DNA of 28,953 nt from DAOTVD01 sp034437075 (GCA_034437075.1 DAOTVD010000187.1:1-28953); one strand, 5' to 3'. Shown: positions 15,663-24,089, counted from the first letter of the stretch. The notes: a model not told the origin generated them from the sequence alone. A program made the numbers and translations.

Positions 15663-15737
15663 TTTATACGGATTTGTTTTGCGTTCTCCATGAGTAGTGA
15701 CTCGGTTGAAATGATTTGCGCCTTCGCTGATCATAAA

Positions 15738-15808
15738 ATTAACAAGGGGTTTTAACCCCATATCCCGTCAAAATTGTCCCCAGCCAAGGGGCTGAAGCCC
15801 TTGTTAAT
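15738..15808. repeat. REP-like element with an outer inverted repeat and two inner hairpins
   Basis: ATTAACAAGGG (15738-15748) and CCCTTGTTAAT (15798-15808) form an 11-base perfect outer stem. Inside, GGGGTTTTAACCCC and GGGGCTGAAGCCC form two small hairpins, giving a cloverleaf-like plan. It ends 13 bases from the stop of the metalloprotease gene at 15821 and may serve as its 3' end. Confidence 0.75.
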
Positions 15809-15820
15809 CATTACACCCAT

Positions 15821-18013
15821 TCAGCGCGCCGGAATATAATTCTGCGGGTTGAATTGCACGGGCAGCACGTCTGGCGGCGGTGCCCCGACCCCATCCGCGA
15901 CCGTTAATTGCCAGTTCGTGAACGTACACGCCGCCGGGTCGTTGTGCGTGTGCGTGTTCAAGATCAACGCATAAGCGCTGGTATACGCGCGCGTATCCAC
16001 GCCGCGCCCCCCGTTGACATCCAGCACTTGCACGGTGTTGTTATTTTGGTTGATGCCAACGACATACACCGCCAGGTTAGCCGCGTTGGTCGCGAGCGTA
16101 TACAAGCCCGGTGTGGCGATATTGAGATAATCAACGCCCAGTTCTTGCACACCGTCTAGGCGCGGGCCGATGATGCCCGGCCCATTGATGACCCCTTCCA
16201 AACGGACCACGCCAGGGATGCGCGCGCCGAGCGCGTAATCCAGCAAGAGATTCCGCACGGCCAGATTCAACTGCTGGGCCTGGGGGGTGGTGCCGAACTC
16301 TTGCAAGAACATGTAATAACTATCCATGCCTTCTTGGTCGGCGATGATCTCCCACAAGCGCTGAATGGATGCCGGGCCGAAATCCTGCGCTAGGCTGTCG
16401 ATGAGCGTCCATTCCGCATAAATGCGCAGGCGATTCTGCGGGCGGGAGCCCACGCACCAGTCCATCGTTTCGAGCAAATCGACTGTGTAGGGCGTGGCGT
16501 CTTCTTGATCGGGGTAGGTTTGGGTTTCCATCCAGGTGGCGGTGGCTTCGTAGTACCACGGCAGCGCGTCGTTGATGTCGTAGCCGAACTGGATCGCATG
16601 GTGGAATTCATGCGCCACCGTGGCCCGCATCAAGGCGACGGGGTTGGGCGCCAGGCTGAAGTCATTGTCGATCACCAGATGACTATAGGCGGCCCAAGTT
16701 TCCTGAAAATTCGGCGAATTGGGGTTATCCACCACCACATTTTCGGGCGAGGCATAGCCCACCGCGCCCAGTTCGCCGATAATCTCGCGCATATAGATGT
16801 CGAAGCGCGTATCGCCGCCTTCGCCGCAATCATTCGGCGGCAAAGGCCAGCCCTGGCCGATCTGAATACGGGCCATGTCTTCTAGCGTATTTTGCACCTG
16901 TTGCGCAAAGTCTAGCGTCGTGGCGTCCACGCCTTGGGTCGTAAAGTGCAGGATAAAATTCTGAGTTTCCAGGGTTTGCACGGGGCCACTGAGCACCGGG
17001 CGCGGTTGCAGCAGGGCGTTGTCACACGCGACGGGCTCGGGGCGGTCGCCTTCTAGGCTTTGCACCAGCACGGGCTCGGGCCGCCACAGTTCCGCCAGGC
17101 GATCCGTATTGGGCACGCCTTGCCCGGTTAAAACGTCCGGCGTATTGAGGCCAATTTGCAGGCGAAAACTGCCATTGGGTTGCTCGTCGCAGCAATCGGT
17201 AATCAGGATAGAATAATCGCCCTCTTCGGTAAATGTGAACTGCAAGGCCGAATTCAAATTGCCCCCGGCGAAGTCGATGTCGTCATTCTCTGCGAAGACG
17301 TCTTCACAATTGATGTCGCATAGCACCAGATAGGTGTCGAGGGTGTCCGATTCGGCATAGATATAAAGCGTATCGCCCGCGCGCATGCTGAATAGATCGT
17401 AATAGCGACGCGGGGTATCGGGCGTGACGTTGAAGGTGATCTCTTGCACAGCTTGTTCGGGGAAGCGCGGAATCTCGCCTAGGGTGGGGTTTACCTCGCC
17501 GGGTTGGAGCACGGGCGGGGGCGTCCCGGCGCCGCTATCCGGCGGGGTGGCTGTATCCACCGGCATGAGGATCGAGGCGCCCGTGCCGACCGCCGTGCCA
17601 TTCAACACATCCGGCGCATTGAGGCCCACTACCAACCGAAAACTGCCCGAGGCGCGCACATCACAACAATCACTCACGGCGATATACAGCGTGGTTGCGG
17701 TAGCTTCGCGGTAGGTCAGCGCAGAATTCAGATTACCCGCTTGCAAGTTGATGTCGTCATTTTCCACGAGCACAATCGAGCAATTGGGGTCGGCGCACAA
17801 GAGTAAGTAGGTGTCGATGGCATTCGAGGCCGCGTAAACGTACAGTGTATCGCCTCGGTTCAGGGTGATGGCATATTGGGCGCGGGGCGTTGCGGCGGTG
17901 ACGATGCCTGTAATTTCCTGTACGGCGGCGGCTTGGGCTTGCCCGGGGTGGCTGGCGGTAAATAATGCCAAACCACACGCCAAAATAAGCCCGATGAACG
18001 TGAATTTCCTCAT
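15821..18013 (-). CDS. Secreted zinc metalloprotease with two Cys-containing PPC-like domains (paralog B)
   Basis: The 730-residue product starts at 18013, where GGAG precedes the ATG and a signal peptide begins (MRKFTFIGLILACGLALF, probable cleavage after AQA at about 28). Two related beta domains follow (about 31-138 and 188-298). Each contains a Cys pair (LLCADPNC, VLCDINC), a NDDI(D/N)...GNLNSAL motif and a vicinal DCC. The peptidase domain (about 335-600) has HEFHH (468-472) as HExxH, and Glu489 in YYEATATWMET as the probable third zinc ligand, the gluzincin plan seen in MXAN_6640-like putative metalloproteases. A C-terminal beta region closes the protein. It is a tandem paralog of the gene at 18171-20303 but has its own promoter region beyond a terminator. 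The substrate is unknown. Confidence 0.87.
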   Translation of the reverse strand: MRKFTFIGLILACGLALFTASHPGQAQAAAVQEITGIVTAATPRAQYAITLNRGDTLYVYAASNAIDTYLLLCADPNCSIVLVENDDINLQAGNLNSALTYREATATTLYIAVSDCCDVRASGSFRLVVGLNAPDVLNGTAVGTGASILMPVDTATPPDSGAGTPPPVLQPGEVNPTLGEIPRFPEQAVQEITFNVTPDTPRRYYDLFSMRAGDTLYIYAESDTLDTYLVLCDINCEDVFAENDDIDFAGGNLNSALQFTFTEEGDYSILITDCCDEQPNGSFRLQIGLNTPDVLTGQGVPNTDRLAELWRPEPVLVQSLEGDRPEPVACDNALLQPRPVLSGPVQTLETQNFILHFTTQGVDATTLDFAQQVQNTLEDMARIQIGQGWPLPPNDCGEGGDTRFDIYMREIIGELGAVGYASPENVVVDNPNSPNFQETWAAYSHLVIDNDFSLAPNPVALMRATVAHEFHHAIQFGYDINDALPWYYEATATWMETQTYPDQEDATPYTVDLLETMDWCVGSRPQNRLRIYAEWTLIDSLAQDFGPASIQRLWEIIADQEGMDSYYMFLQEFGTTPQAQQLNLAVRNLLLDYALGARIPGVVRLEGVINGPGIIGPRLDGVQELGVDYLNIATPGLYTLATNAANLAVYVVGINQNNNTVQVLDVNGGRGVDTRAYTSAYALILNTHTHNDPAACTFTNWQLTVADGVGAPPPDVLPVQFNPQNYIPAR

Positions 18014-18032
18014 GATGGACGTCGCTCCGTAA

Positions 18033-18060
18033 ACTATGCTGATCCGCGATGGTGGTTCAA
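18033..18060 (-). promoter_or_regulatory. Possible promoter of metalloprotease paralog B
   Basis: On the minus strand TTGAAC (18055-18060), a 16-base spacer and CATAGT (18033-18038) lie before the ATG at 18013. Each box matches the consensus at four of six places. A rival is the TAGAAT within AGTAGAATAG at 18073-18082, which is shared with paralog A. Confidence 0.35.
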
Positions 18061-18072
18061 CCCGGTTTACGG

Positions 18073-18082
18073 CTATTCTACT
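18073..18082 (-). promoter_or_regulatory. AGTAGAATAG element shared with paralog A
   Basis: The identical ten bases occur upstream of both metalloprotease genes, here 60 bases before the start codon. It contains TAGAAT, a fair -10 box. It may be a common promoter element or a remnant of the duplication. Confidence 0.35.
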
Positions 18083-18116
18083 CAAGCCCCCCACATGGCG
18101 CGAATGGGCCGAGAGC

Positions 18117-18149
18117 AAAAAAAAGCCCGATATGCGGCGCACATCGGGC
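18117..18149 (-). terminator. Rho-independent terminator of metalloprotease paralog A
   Basis: Read on the minus strand, GCCCGAT (18143-18149) pairs with ATCGGGC (18125-18131) around an 11-base loop, followed by eight T (18117-18124). It lies 22 bases after the stop of the gene at 18171 and separates it from paralog B. Confidence 0.88.
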
Positions 18150-18170
18150 AGGGTACCACGCTAAAAAGCA

Positions 18171-20303
18171 TTATTGAGTGGGGTAGTAGGTCGCGTCAAA
18201 TTGCAGCGGCAAGGGTTCGGCGGGGGGCGCGCCGGTGCCATCTTCCACGGTCAAAATCCAGTTGGTGTAGCGGCACGCGGCGGGGTCTTGGTGCGTCAGC
18301 GTGTTCATGATGATGACATCAGCAAATTCATAGGACGACGTATCGACCGCTTCGCCATTTGTCACATCAAAAACCTCGACGACATTATTCGTTATATTTA
18401 CGCCAACGAAGAAAACGGCCAAGTTGGGTTGGCTCGCGCGGAATGAGTAAACGCCCGGCACAGCAATGAACAGATAGTCCACGCCCAATTCCTGCACGCC
18501 ATCTTGGGCAGGCACATACTGGCCGGGGCCTTCGATCGCGCCTTCGTAGCGCACGGAGTCGGTGATGAGCGCGCCGAGTTGGTTATCGCGCAGCAGATTC
18601 CGCACGGCCAGATTCAGTTGCACCGCTTGGGGCGTGGTGCCGAATTCTTCCAGCAGCAAGTAGTAGGGCTCCATGCCATCGAAATCGCCGAGCAGTTCCC
18701 ATAAACGGAGCATGCCGTCTTGGCCCAGGTCGCGCGCCAGGGTGTCCATATGCGTCCATTCCCCATAGACGCGCAGGCTACCCTCTGGCTCGGCCCCAAC
18801 GCATAAGTCCGGTGTTTGCAAGACTTCTACTGTGTAGCCTACCGCATCCTGGTCGGCGGGGAAGGTCTGGGTTTCCATCCAAACGGCGGTGCCTTCGTAG
18901 AACCACAACAAGTCACCGAAGTCATAGCCAAATTGGACAATGTGGTGCCATTCGTGGGCCAGGGTGGCGCGCATGACAGAGGCCGGGTTAGGGGCGAAGC
19001 TGAAGTCGTTATCCAGCACCATATAGGCATACGCGGCCCAGGTTTCGACCTTGTCGGGCGTGTTGGGGTTGTCGGCTACGACATTCCCTGGCGCGGCGAA
19101 GCCCAGCGCGCCCGTCTCGCCGGTAATCTCTTGCAGGTAGATGTCGATGCGCTCGTCGCCGCCTTCGCCACAGTCCGAGGGCGGCAGTGGCCAGCCCTGG
19201 CTCGTCTGAATGCCGACCATTTCTTCGACAACAGTCTGAATTTGTTGGGCAAACGAGGCGCGAGCCGCGTCAACGCCTTCTTCGGTGAAGTGAATGATGA
19301 AATTGGGCGTTTCTAGCGTCTGGACAGGGCCACTGAGCACGGGGCGCTCTTGCGGCACGGCAGCTTCGCAGGTCACCGCGTCGGTACGGGCCAGGGGTTG
19401 CACCACCACCGGATCGGGCCGCCAGAGTTCGGCCAATTCATCCGTGTTGGGTTGGGCTTGTCCGGTCAATACTTCCGGCGCATTGATGCCGATCTGAATG
19501 CGGAAATCGCCCGTGGGTTCTTCGTTACAGCAATCCGAAACAAAGACGGAATAATCGCCATCTTGCTGAAAGGTGAATTCTAGGGCTGAATTAGTGTTGC
19601 CAGCGGCGAAATCAATATCGTCATTTTCGGCAAAGGTTTCTTCGCAGTTGATGTCACACAGAATCAGATAGGTGTCGATCTGTTCGGATTCAACATATAA
19701 GTAGATGGTATCGCCCGCGCGCATGCCAAACAGGTCATAATAGCGGCGGGGTGTTTCGGGGGTCACGTTAAAGGCGAATTCTTGCACGGGGTTGGGGGGC
19801 AGGTTGTCTAGGCGGTTGCGCTGGGCTTCCACAATTGCGGCCATGTCGATCTGAGTAGCCAGGGCGTCGCCGGTGGGTTGGGCTTCTCCGGTCAACACTT
19901 CTGGCGCATTCACGCCCAGGCTGAGTTGCACAGGGCCTTCCACAGAGGGATTACAGCAATCGCGCACGCGCACGAATACGCTGCCATCTTCTGTCGCGGT
20001 GTACTCGGCTGCGGAATTCAGGTTACCGCCTTCGAAGTCAATGTCATCATTGGCGGCGAGTGTGACCGAGCATGCTTGGTCGGCGCAGATGGTCAAGAAG
20101 GGGTCAACCACAGCCGACCCCGCGTAGGCGTAGAGCGTGTCCCCAGCTAGCAGATCGACGCTATACATCGCGGTCGGCAAGTCTGCGGTTAGGGGGACCT
20201 CCACTACTTCGACGGCGGGCGCCTGCGCGCTGCTGGCCCCCACAAAAAGCAAAATGGTCGCGCTGAGCGCGGCCACCAGAACAATTTTGGCAAACTTATG
20301 CAT
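18171..20303 (-). CDS. Secreted zinc metalloprotease with two Cys-containing PPC-like domains (paralog A)
   Basis: The 710-residue product starts at 20303, with GGAGTGAGG upstream and a signal peptide (MHKFAKIVLVAALSATILLF, cleavage near AQA at about 28). The plan is that of its neighbour: beta domain 1 (about 33-138) with TICADQAC and RDCCN, beta domain 2 (about 172-282) with ILCDINC and SDCCN, then the peptidase domain. LAHEWHH gives HExxH at 450-454, and FYEGTAVWMET gives Glu470 as third ligand. A segment DCGEGGDERIDIYLQEI just before the catalytic part is almost the same in both paralogs. The linker between the beta domains (about 140-170) differs most. Export and the HExxH motif are clear; the peptidase family is inferred and the substrate unknown. 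Confidence 0.88.
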   Translation of the reverse strand: MHKFAKIVLVAALSATILLFVGASSAQAPAVEVVEVPLTADLPTAMYSVDLLAGDTLYAYAGSAVVDPFLTICADQACSVTLAANDDIDFEGGNLNSAAEYTATEDGSVFVRVRDCCNPSVEGPVQLSLGVNAPEVLTGEAQPTGDALATQIDMAAIVEAQRNRLDNLPPNPVQEFAFNVTPETPRRYYDLFGMRAGDTIYLYVESEQIDTYLILCDINCEETFAENDDIDFAAGNTNSALEFTFQQDGDYSVFVSDCCNEEPTGDFRIQIGINAPEVLTGQAQPNTDELAELWRPDPVVVQPLARTDAVTCEAAVPQERPVLSGPVQTLETPNFIIHFTEEGVDAARASFAQQIQTVVEEMVGIQTSQGWPLPPSDCGEGGDERIDIYLQEITGETGALGFAAPGNVVADNPNTPDKVETWAAYAYMVLDNDFSFAPNPASVMRATLAHEWHHIVQFGYDFGDLLWFYEGTAVWMETQTFPADQDAVGYTVEVLQTPDLCVGAEPEGSLRVYGEWTHMDTLARDLGQDGMLRLWELLGDFDGMEPYYLLLEEFGTTPQAVQLNLAVRNLLRDNQLGALITDSVRYEGAIEGPGQYVPAQDGVQELGVDYLFIAVPGVYSFRASQPNLAVFFVGVNITNNVVEVFDVTNGEAVDTSSYEFADVIIMNTLTHQDPAACRYTNWILTVEDGTGAPPAEPLPLQFDATYYPTQ

Positions 20304-20371
20304 TTGTCGCCTCACTCCATAAGGTAAATAGATCACCAAACGATAAGAGCTTACTGACGTCTATAACGACC

Positions 20372-20381
20372 CTATTCTACT
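20372..20381 (-). promoter_or_regulatory. AGTAGAATAG element, candidate promoter of metalloprotease paralog A
   Basis: The same ten bases as at 18073-18082, here 69 bases before the start codon at 20303. TAGAAT within it could be the -10 box; no good -35 box is visible. Confidence 0.35.
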
Positions 20382-20459
20382 TGATTTTGTCGTTGGTGCG
20401 CTATGTTGAGGGTTCTTATTTCTGGTTGGTGGGGAATTTTCTCATCATACGGGCCGTGC

Positions 20460-20465
20460 TATAAT
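20460..20465 (+). promoter_or_regulatory. -10-like box for the PAP2 phosphatase gene
   Basis: TATAAT lies 40 bases before the ATG at 20506. No clear -35 box is seen. Confidence 0.45.
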
Positions 20466-20505
20466 GAGCGCGTAATCGGTGTTCGGTAAATGAGAGCTAA
20501 AGGTA

Positions 20506-21204
20506 ATGAAACGCGACTGGTTTGGGGAAACCTTTATTCAGCGTATTCCCTTGCTCATCATCATCTTCAGCATGATGATGCTGTATTTTCCAATTAATCA
20601 ATTTAACGCGGGCCGGGGCGGTGTGGTGCCGCGCATCGAAGCTATTGATGGGCAAATGCCGCTCATTGCAATTTTTGTGGTGCCCTATGTGGTGGGTTTC
20701 TGGGCTATGGGGCTTTTCCCCTTGTTGGCGGCCATCGTCTTCTCGCGGTCGTTGTTTCAGGAATATATGATGGCGCTGTTCTTGGTGGTGATGGTTGGCT
20801 TTTTCTTCTGGTTGGCCTTTCCGGCGTATGTCGAAAAAGCGCCCATCGAACAAGAGGGCTTTTGGGTCGATATGGTCAAGCTCTTGCATGATGGGGATGA
20901 GAGCTACGGCACGCATAATGCCATCCCAAGCAGCCATGTCTATTATATTACGCTGGCGATGATCTATTTCGCGCGGCATGGGCGGCGCTGGGTTTTGCCG
21001 ATTGCAGCTTTCGCTGTAATCAATGCCCTGAGCACCCTGTTCACCTGGCAGCACTATTTTCTGGATGTGCTGGCGGGGTTCGCGCTGTGCGCGGTGGTCT
21101 ACACCATCACCGATAAATGGGTTATCCCCCCCCTGCGGCGCTTGGAGGCCAACCAAGCGGCTTTGGCCATCGCACCAGAGGGGGGCTTACCCAAACCGGA
21201 GTAA
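20506..21204 (+). CDS. PAP2-superfamily membrane phosphatase
   Basis: A 232-residue integral membrane protein with about six helices. The active-site signature of PAP2 enzymes is present in its last two parts: IPSSH (with PSSH, about 144-148) and TWQHYFLDVLAG, where the His and Asp give the H...D motif. The first KxxxxxxRP motif is not obvious, as is common in the inositol-phosphoceramide-synthase-like branch. The role would be removal of phosphate from a lipid phosphate such as phosphatidate or a polyprenyl diphosphate, or transfer of a lipid head group. AAAGG stands before the ATG. The stop lies 13 bases from the convergent gene, and a strong hairpin spans both ends. Confidence 0.87.
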   Translation: MKRDWFGETFIQRIPLLIIIFSMMMLYFPINQFNAGRGGVVPRIEAIDGQMPLIAIFVVPYVVGFWAMGLFPLLAAIVFSRSLFQEYMMALFLVVMVGFFFWLAFPAYVEKAPIEQEGFWVDMVKLLHDGDESYGTHNAIPSSHVYYITLAMIYFARHGRRWVLPIAAFAVINALSTLFTWQHYFLDVLAGFALCAVVYTITDKWVIPPLRRLEANQAALAIAPEGGLPKPE

Positions 21205-21238
21205 CCCGCGCCGCGCGCTATTCGGATGCGGCGCGGGT
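21204..21238. terminator. GC-rich hairpin spanning two convergent gene ends
   Basis: ACCCGCGCCGC (21204-21214) pairs perfectly with GCGGCGCGGGT (21228-21238) around a 13-base loop. It covers the last base of the PAP2 stop codon and the last codons and stop of the convergent gene. No T-run follows on either strand, so its strength as a terminator is uncertain; it would form in both transcripts. Confidence 0.45.
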
Positions 21239-22585
21239 CAGCGTCAGGGCATAGCCCCCGTCGCGCAGCGCGGTGGGCCAAGTCGCCATCAGCCAATATT
21301 CGCCCGCTTCACCAATTTCGTAATCGGCGATTAGGGCATCAAAGGGTGCCAGGTCGGCGCGCTCGGTGGTGTGGTCATCGTTGCGTGCTAATTCTTGGCC
21401 GTTAGCGTCCATCAACACCAGCAACGGGTCCATACGCGCTTGTGTGGCCGTCATGGCAGCGGTGATCACATCGCCCGCTTCGGCCTGAAAGCTATAGATG
21501 TGTTCGTCATCGCGGGCGGTTAATTCCCCAGTGACCGTATCGCCATAGGCCAGATTGCCCGTTAGGTTCGGGGCGGCGACAGCGTCGCCGGGGCCTTGGG
21601 CATCATCGCCGGGGTTGGCGGGCGGCATGGGGAAAAGTTGTTCCAGCAATTCTTGCGGATCAATCGACTCGACCAACTCGAATTCATCTGGGGCTGTGAT
21701 GACCACGTCCGCGCCATGTTCGTCAATATCGCTGGCGAACAGCACGCTTAGTTCCGTTTGGCCGATGCTGGGGTCAATGAATGTGGCATCCAGCACCCAA
21801 TCGACTTCAAGCTCAACACGATAGATGCGGGTTTCGTCCTCGCTCACCCATTGGCGCACTTGCAACGTATCTTGGGTGAGCAACAGCGGCAACAATTGCA
21901 CTGCCCCGGCCAGGTCTGCCTCGCTGAGGTCGCCGAAACCGCCTTCGCCCATGCCAAAATTTTCCAGCGCTTGCTCGCCAACTGCCGATTGCAGCAGGGC
22001 TACCAGCAAAGCTTGGATATCTTCATTGGAAAAGAAGGCGACGACATCAATCGTGCTCTCGAAGACCAGCATCGTTTCGCCGTCGATTTCGGCGTCATCT
22101 AGGCGGGTGGGGGTGGCGACATTGGGCACGTTAAACGCCTGGGATAACAGCGTCCCGGTGGCCAGATCAACCAGTAAACGCCCTTCGATGCTGCTAGCGT
22201 CTAGGCCGATGAACTCGTCTTGTTCGCCCAAATAGACCGTATCATCAATCAGCATAAATTCGCGGGTGGGCGTGGTTTCGCCCTCGAAGGTGGTCGCGCC
22301 GGTCAGGTGGGCGGTCGTGATGCGCCCGGTTTGGTCCACGATCATGGGGCCGCTCCCCGTGATTAGGGCGGTATTGCCCGCGCTCTCGGCCCCCGCGCCG
22401 CCGAGTTCTAAGGTGAATTCTTTGTTGCTGAACGAGCCAGCGTCGATGAGGTCTTGTATAGCGTCGTATAGGATGTCGCAATCGGCCTCGTCCAGGCGGC
22501 CACAACTCCGATCTTGGGCGCCCACTGGCGCGGCAAGGCTCAGGAGCAGGATGGTAAGCAGAAACAAAATCAAAGAACGTTGCAT
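21218..22585 (-). CDS. Secreted protein with a LolA/LppX-like N-terminal part and a PPC C-terminal domain
   Basis: The start at 22585 has AAGGA at good distance and begins a signal peptide (MQRSLILFLLTILLLSLAAP, cleavage near AQD). Of the 455 residues, about 25-335 form a beta-rich domain with TALITGSGPMIVD, EFMLIDDTVYLG, TMLVFESTIDVVAFF and RIYRVELEVDW, which recalls LolA/LppX-like lipid-binding or carrier proteins. After a Pro/Gly linker, the last 100 residues are a good PPC domain (GDTVTGELTARDDEHIYSFQ, MDPLLVLMDANGQELARNDD, GEYWLMATW). There is no lipobox, so it should be released or held by other means. It follows the FxLYD-type lipoprotein by 82 bases. The N-terminal assignment is tentative. 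Confidence 0.8.
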   Translation of the reverse strand: MQRSLILFLLTILLLSLAAPVGAQDRSCGRLDEADCDILYDAIQDLIDAGSFSNKEFTLELGGAGAESAGNTALITGSGPMIVDQTGRITTAHLTGATTFEGETTPTREFMLIDDTVYLGEQDEFIGLDASSIEGRLLVDLATGTLLSQAFNVPNVATPTRLDDAEIDGETMLVFESTIDVVAFFSNEDIQALLVALLQSAVGEQALENFGMGEGGFGDLSEADLAGAVQLLPLLLTQDTLQVRQWVSEDETRIYRVELEVDWVLDATFIDPSIGQTELSVLFASDIDEHGADVVITAPDEFELVESIDPQELLEQLFPMPPANPGDDAQGPGDAVAAPNLTGNLAYGDTVTGELTARDDEHIYSFQAEAGDVITAAMTATQARMDPLLVLMDANGQELARNDDHTTERADLAPFDALIADYEIGEAGEYWLMATWPTALRDGGYALTLTRAASE

Positions 22586-22667
22586 GGTGATGTCCTTGTG
22601 TGTGGTCAGTAATCGGTACAGGTATTCAGTGCAGATTGTCCCAAACCCGCGCGCGAAGTGCCAATGC

Positions 22668-23519
22668 CTATTCGGCGGGTGCATATCCGGCAGCGGTCAC
22701 GCGCACGGTGGCGACATCCGGCTCGGCCAACGAAAAGACGTTGGCGCTGAAAGTAGCCGTTTCGCCAGCGAGCAATTGTCCTTGGTCGTTTAAGCCATCC
22801 AGCACCCCGCTAGCCACGCCCACCAGATCGCCCGCGTCGTTGTAGAAATGCAGTTCGGCACTCAGCGCGATTAAATCTCGCCCGGTGTCGTTGGTCAGGC
22901 TACCGCTCACGGTAAACGGCAGATCATCGCCGGGTAGATCATCCACGCTAGTGGGCAGATTGAAAAAACCTTCCAATTCCCCCGTGGGCGCGGTCTGTTC
23001 GTAGCTTACCGCTTGGGGCACCACCAGAAAATCGGCATAATTCGGCGGCGGCTCGAAGCCCACCACAAAAGGGATTTGCACGCCGGGCGGAATACCTCGA
23101 AAGGGTGATTCCACCCGGATAGCTTCCCAGGTGCGGTTTGTGTCGTCCAGCAGATTGACGTTCACGGCGACATTTTGCAGGGGCGTGTCGGTGGTGTTTT
23201 CCAGCAGAACGACCACCCAGCCGATACTTTCATCTTCGTTCAGGTAATCGCGAGCCTGGAGGATGTCCACTTGCGAGCTATCGCGCACACCGGGTTGCAT
23301 TTCGGCACCGGGGCGCCGCTGCTCGGTGTCTTCGGCCCCTTCGATGGGCGTGGCGCCGGGATTCGGCCCCACCGATATATCCGCTAGCGCGCGTTCGGTG
23401 GCGTCGCTTTCGGGCTCAATGGGCGCTTCTTGTGGGCCATCGTCGCCATTCTCGTCCCCGGTACACGCGGCCAGCACGAGCAGCATCGTCAGCAGCAGGT
23501 AGATGCTCAGTTTTCGCAT
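22668..23519 (-). CDS. Lipoprotein with FxLYD-type beta domains
   Basis: The 283-residue product has a clear lipoprotein signal (LLLTMLLVLAAC, lipidated Cys19) with AGGAG 7 bases before the ATG. A low-complexity acidic tether follows (about 20-80). Two similar beta domains then appear: WVVVLLENTTDTPLQNVAVNVNLLDD and PFTVSGSLTNDTGRDLIALSAELHFYNDAGDLVG. The pattern of a conserved turn, N-T-(G/D), and a strand ending in F/L-YD is that of FxLYD domains. Such domains are structural or binding modules without catalysis. Likely anchored outside the cytoplasmic membrane. It probably forms an operon with the PPC protein downstream. Confidence 0.84.
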   Translation of the reverse strand: MRKLSIYLLLTMLLVLAACTGDENGDDGPQEAPIEPESDATERALADISVGPNPGATPIEGAEDTEQRRPGAEMQPGVRDSSQVDILQARDYLNEDESIGWVVVLLENTTDTPLQNVAVNVNLLDDTNRTWEAIRVESPFRGIPPGVQIPFVVGFEPPPNYADFLVVPQAVSYEQTAPTGELEGFFNLPTSVDDLPGDDLPFTVSGSLTNDTGRDLIALSAELHFYNDAGDLVGVASGVLDGLNDQGQLLAGETATFSANVFSLAEPDVATVRVTAAGYAPAE

Positions 23520-23690
23520 ACACGCTTCTCCTATTTTGTATGAGCTACTTCTATAGCTTACTGCTGGGTGTACAGATTGTCACGCATTAACGCGGCGCCC
23601 TGCCACATTAAATATCTTTATCCCCATAGGTCAAGCTTATTTGTTACACTTCTCGCTAGATATCGTCGTATTGCAGGAGATCAAGTCGAT

Positions 23691-24089
23691 ATGAACACCG
23701 GAAGCAGTCACAAAATTGCGTATGGGATCACGTATGAATGGCTGGCCGATAACACTATTCTGCGAGTGCACATTGATTCCTACGAGCGGGATTCCGTCGA
23801 TGCCCTGGCCCAATTCGCGATAGACGTCCATAAAAACCATGCGCCGCCATATAATTTTCTGTACGAAGTCGATAATCCCAAAATCGTCCTGACCCCCTAT
23901 GCGCGCCGCCATCTGGCTCAGATGGCCGACTTGTACCAAAACGAACCCGGACGCACCGCGTATGTGTTGCCCTATCGGGACATTAACCACGCGATGCGTT
24001 TCTTTTTGATGGCGCGCAAGAGCCAAACGCGCCAGCGTGAAATCTTTCAGAATCAGGCGGCGGCGTTGGCCTGGCTACAAGACGCATGA
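23691..24089 (+). CDS. STAS/SpoIIAA-like protein overlapping a degenerate GTPase gene
   Basis: The ATG at 23691 has AGGAG about 10 bases upstream; the frame is open further 5' but lacks a better site. The 132-residue product has ILRVHIDSY, YNFLYEVDN, TAYVLPYRD and the ending AAALAWLQDA, an alternating strand-helix plan like SpoIIAA/STAS proteins and like the product at 10237-10602. The stop codon overlaps the ATG of the next gene (ATGA), so the pair is translationally coupled. In Chloroflexota and Deinococcota such small proteins often accompany MglA-like GTPases. The function is unknown; a switch or binding partner of the GTPase-like protein is an inference. Confidence 0.75.
   Translation: MNTGSSHKIAYGITYEWLADNTILRVHIDSYERDSVDALAQFAIDVHKNHAPPYNFLYEVDNPKIVLTPYARRHLAQMADLYQNEPGRTAYVLPYRDINHAMRFFLMARKSQTRQREIFQNQAAALAWLQDA

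Noticed and set aside
15394..15761. Open frames on the minus strand within the repeat cluster
   Set aside because: They are translations of the palindromic repeats. A similar LFQKNNY string appears from copy 1 near 6906-7118, which shows it comes from the repeat and not from a gene.
16320..19316. Several open frames on both strands within the metalloprotease genes
   Set aside because: They overlap conserved PPC-like and HExxH domains in the true frames and have no independent signals.
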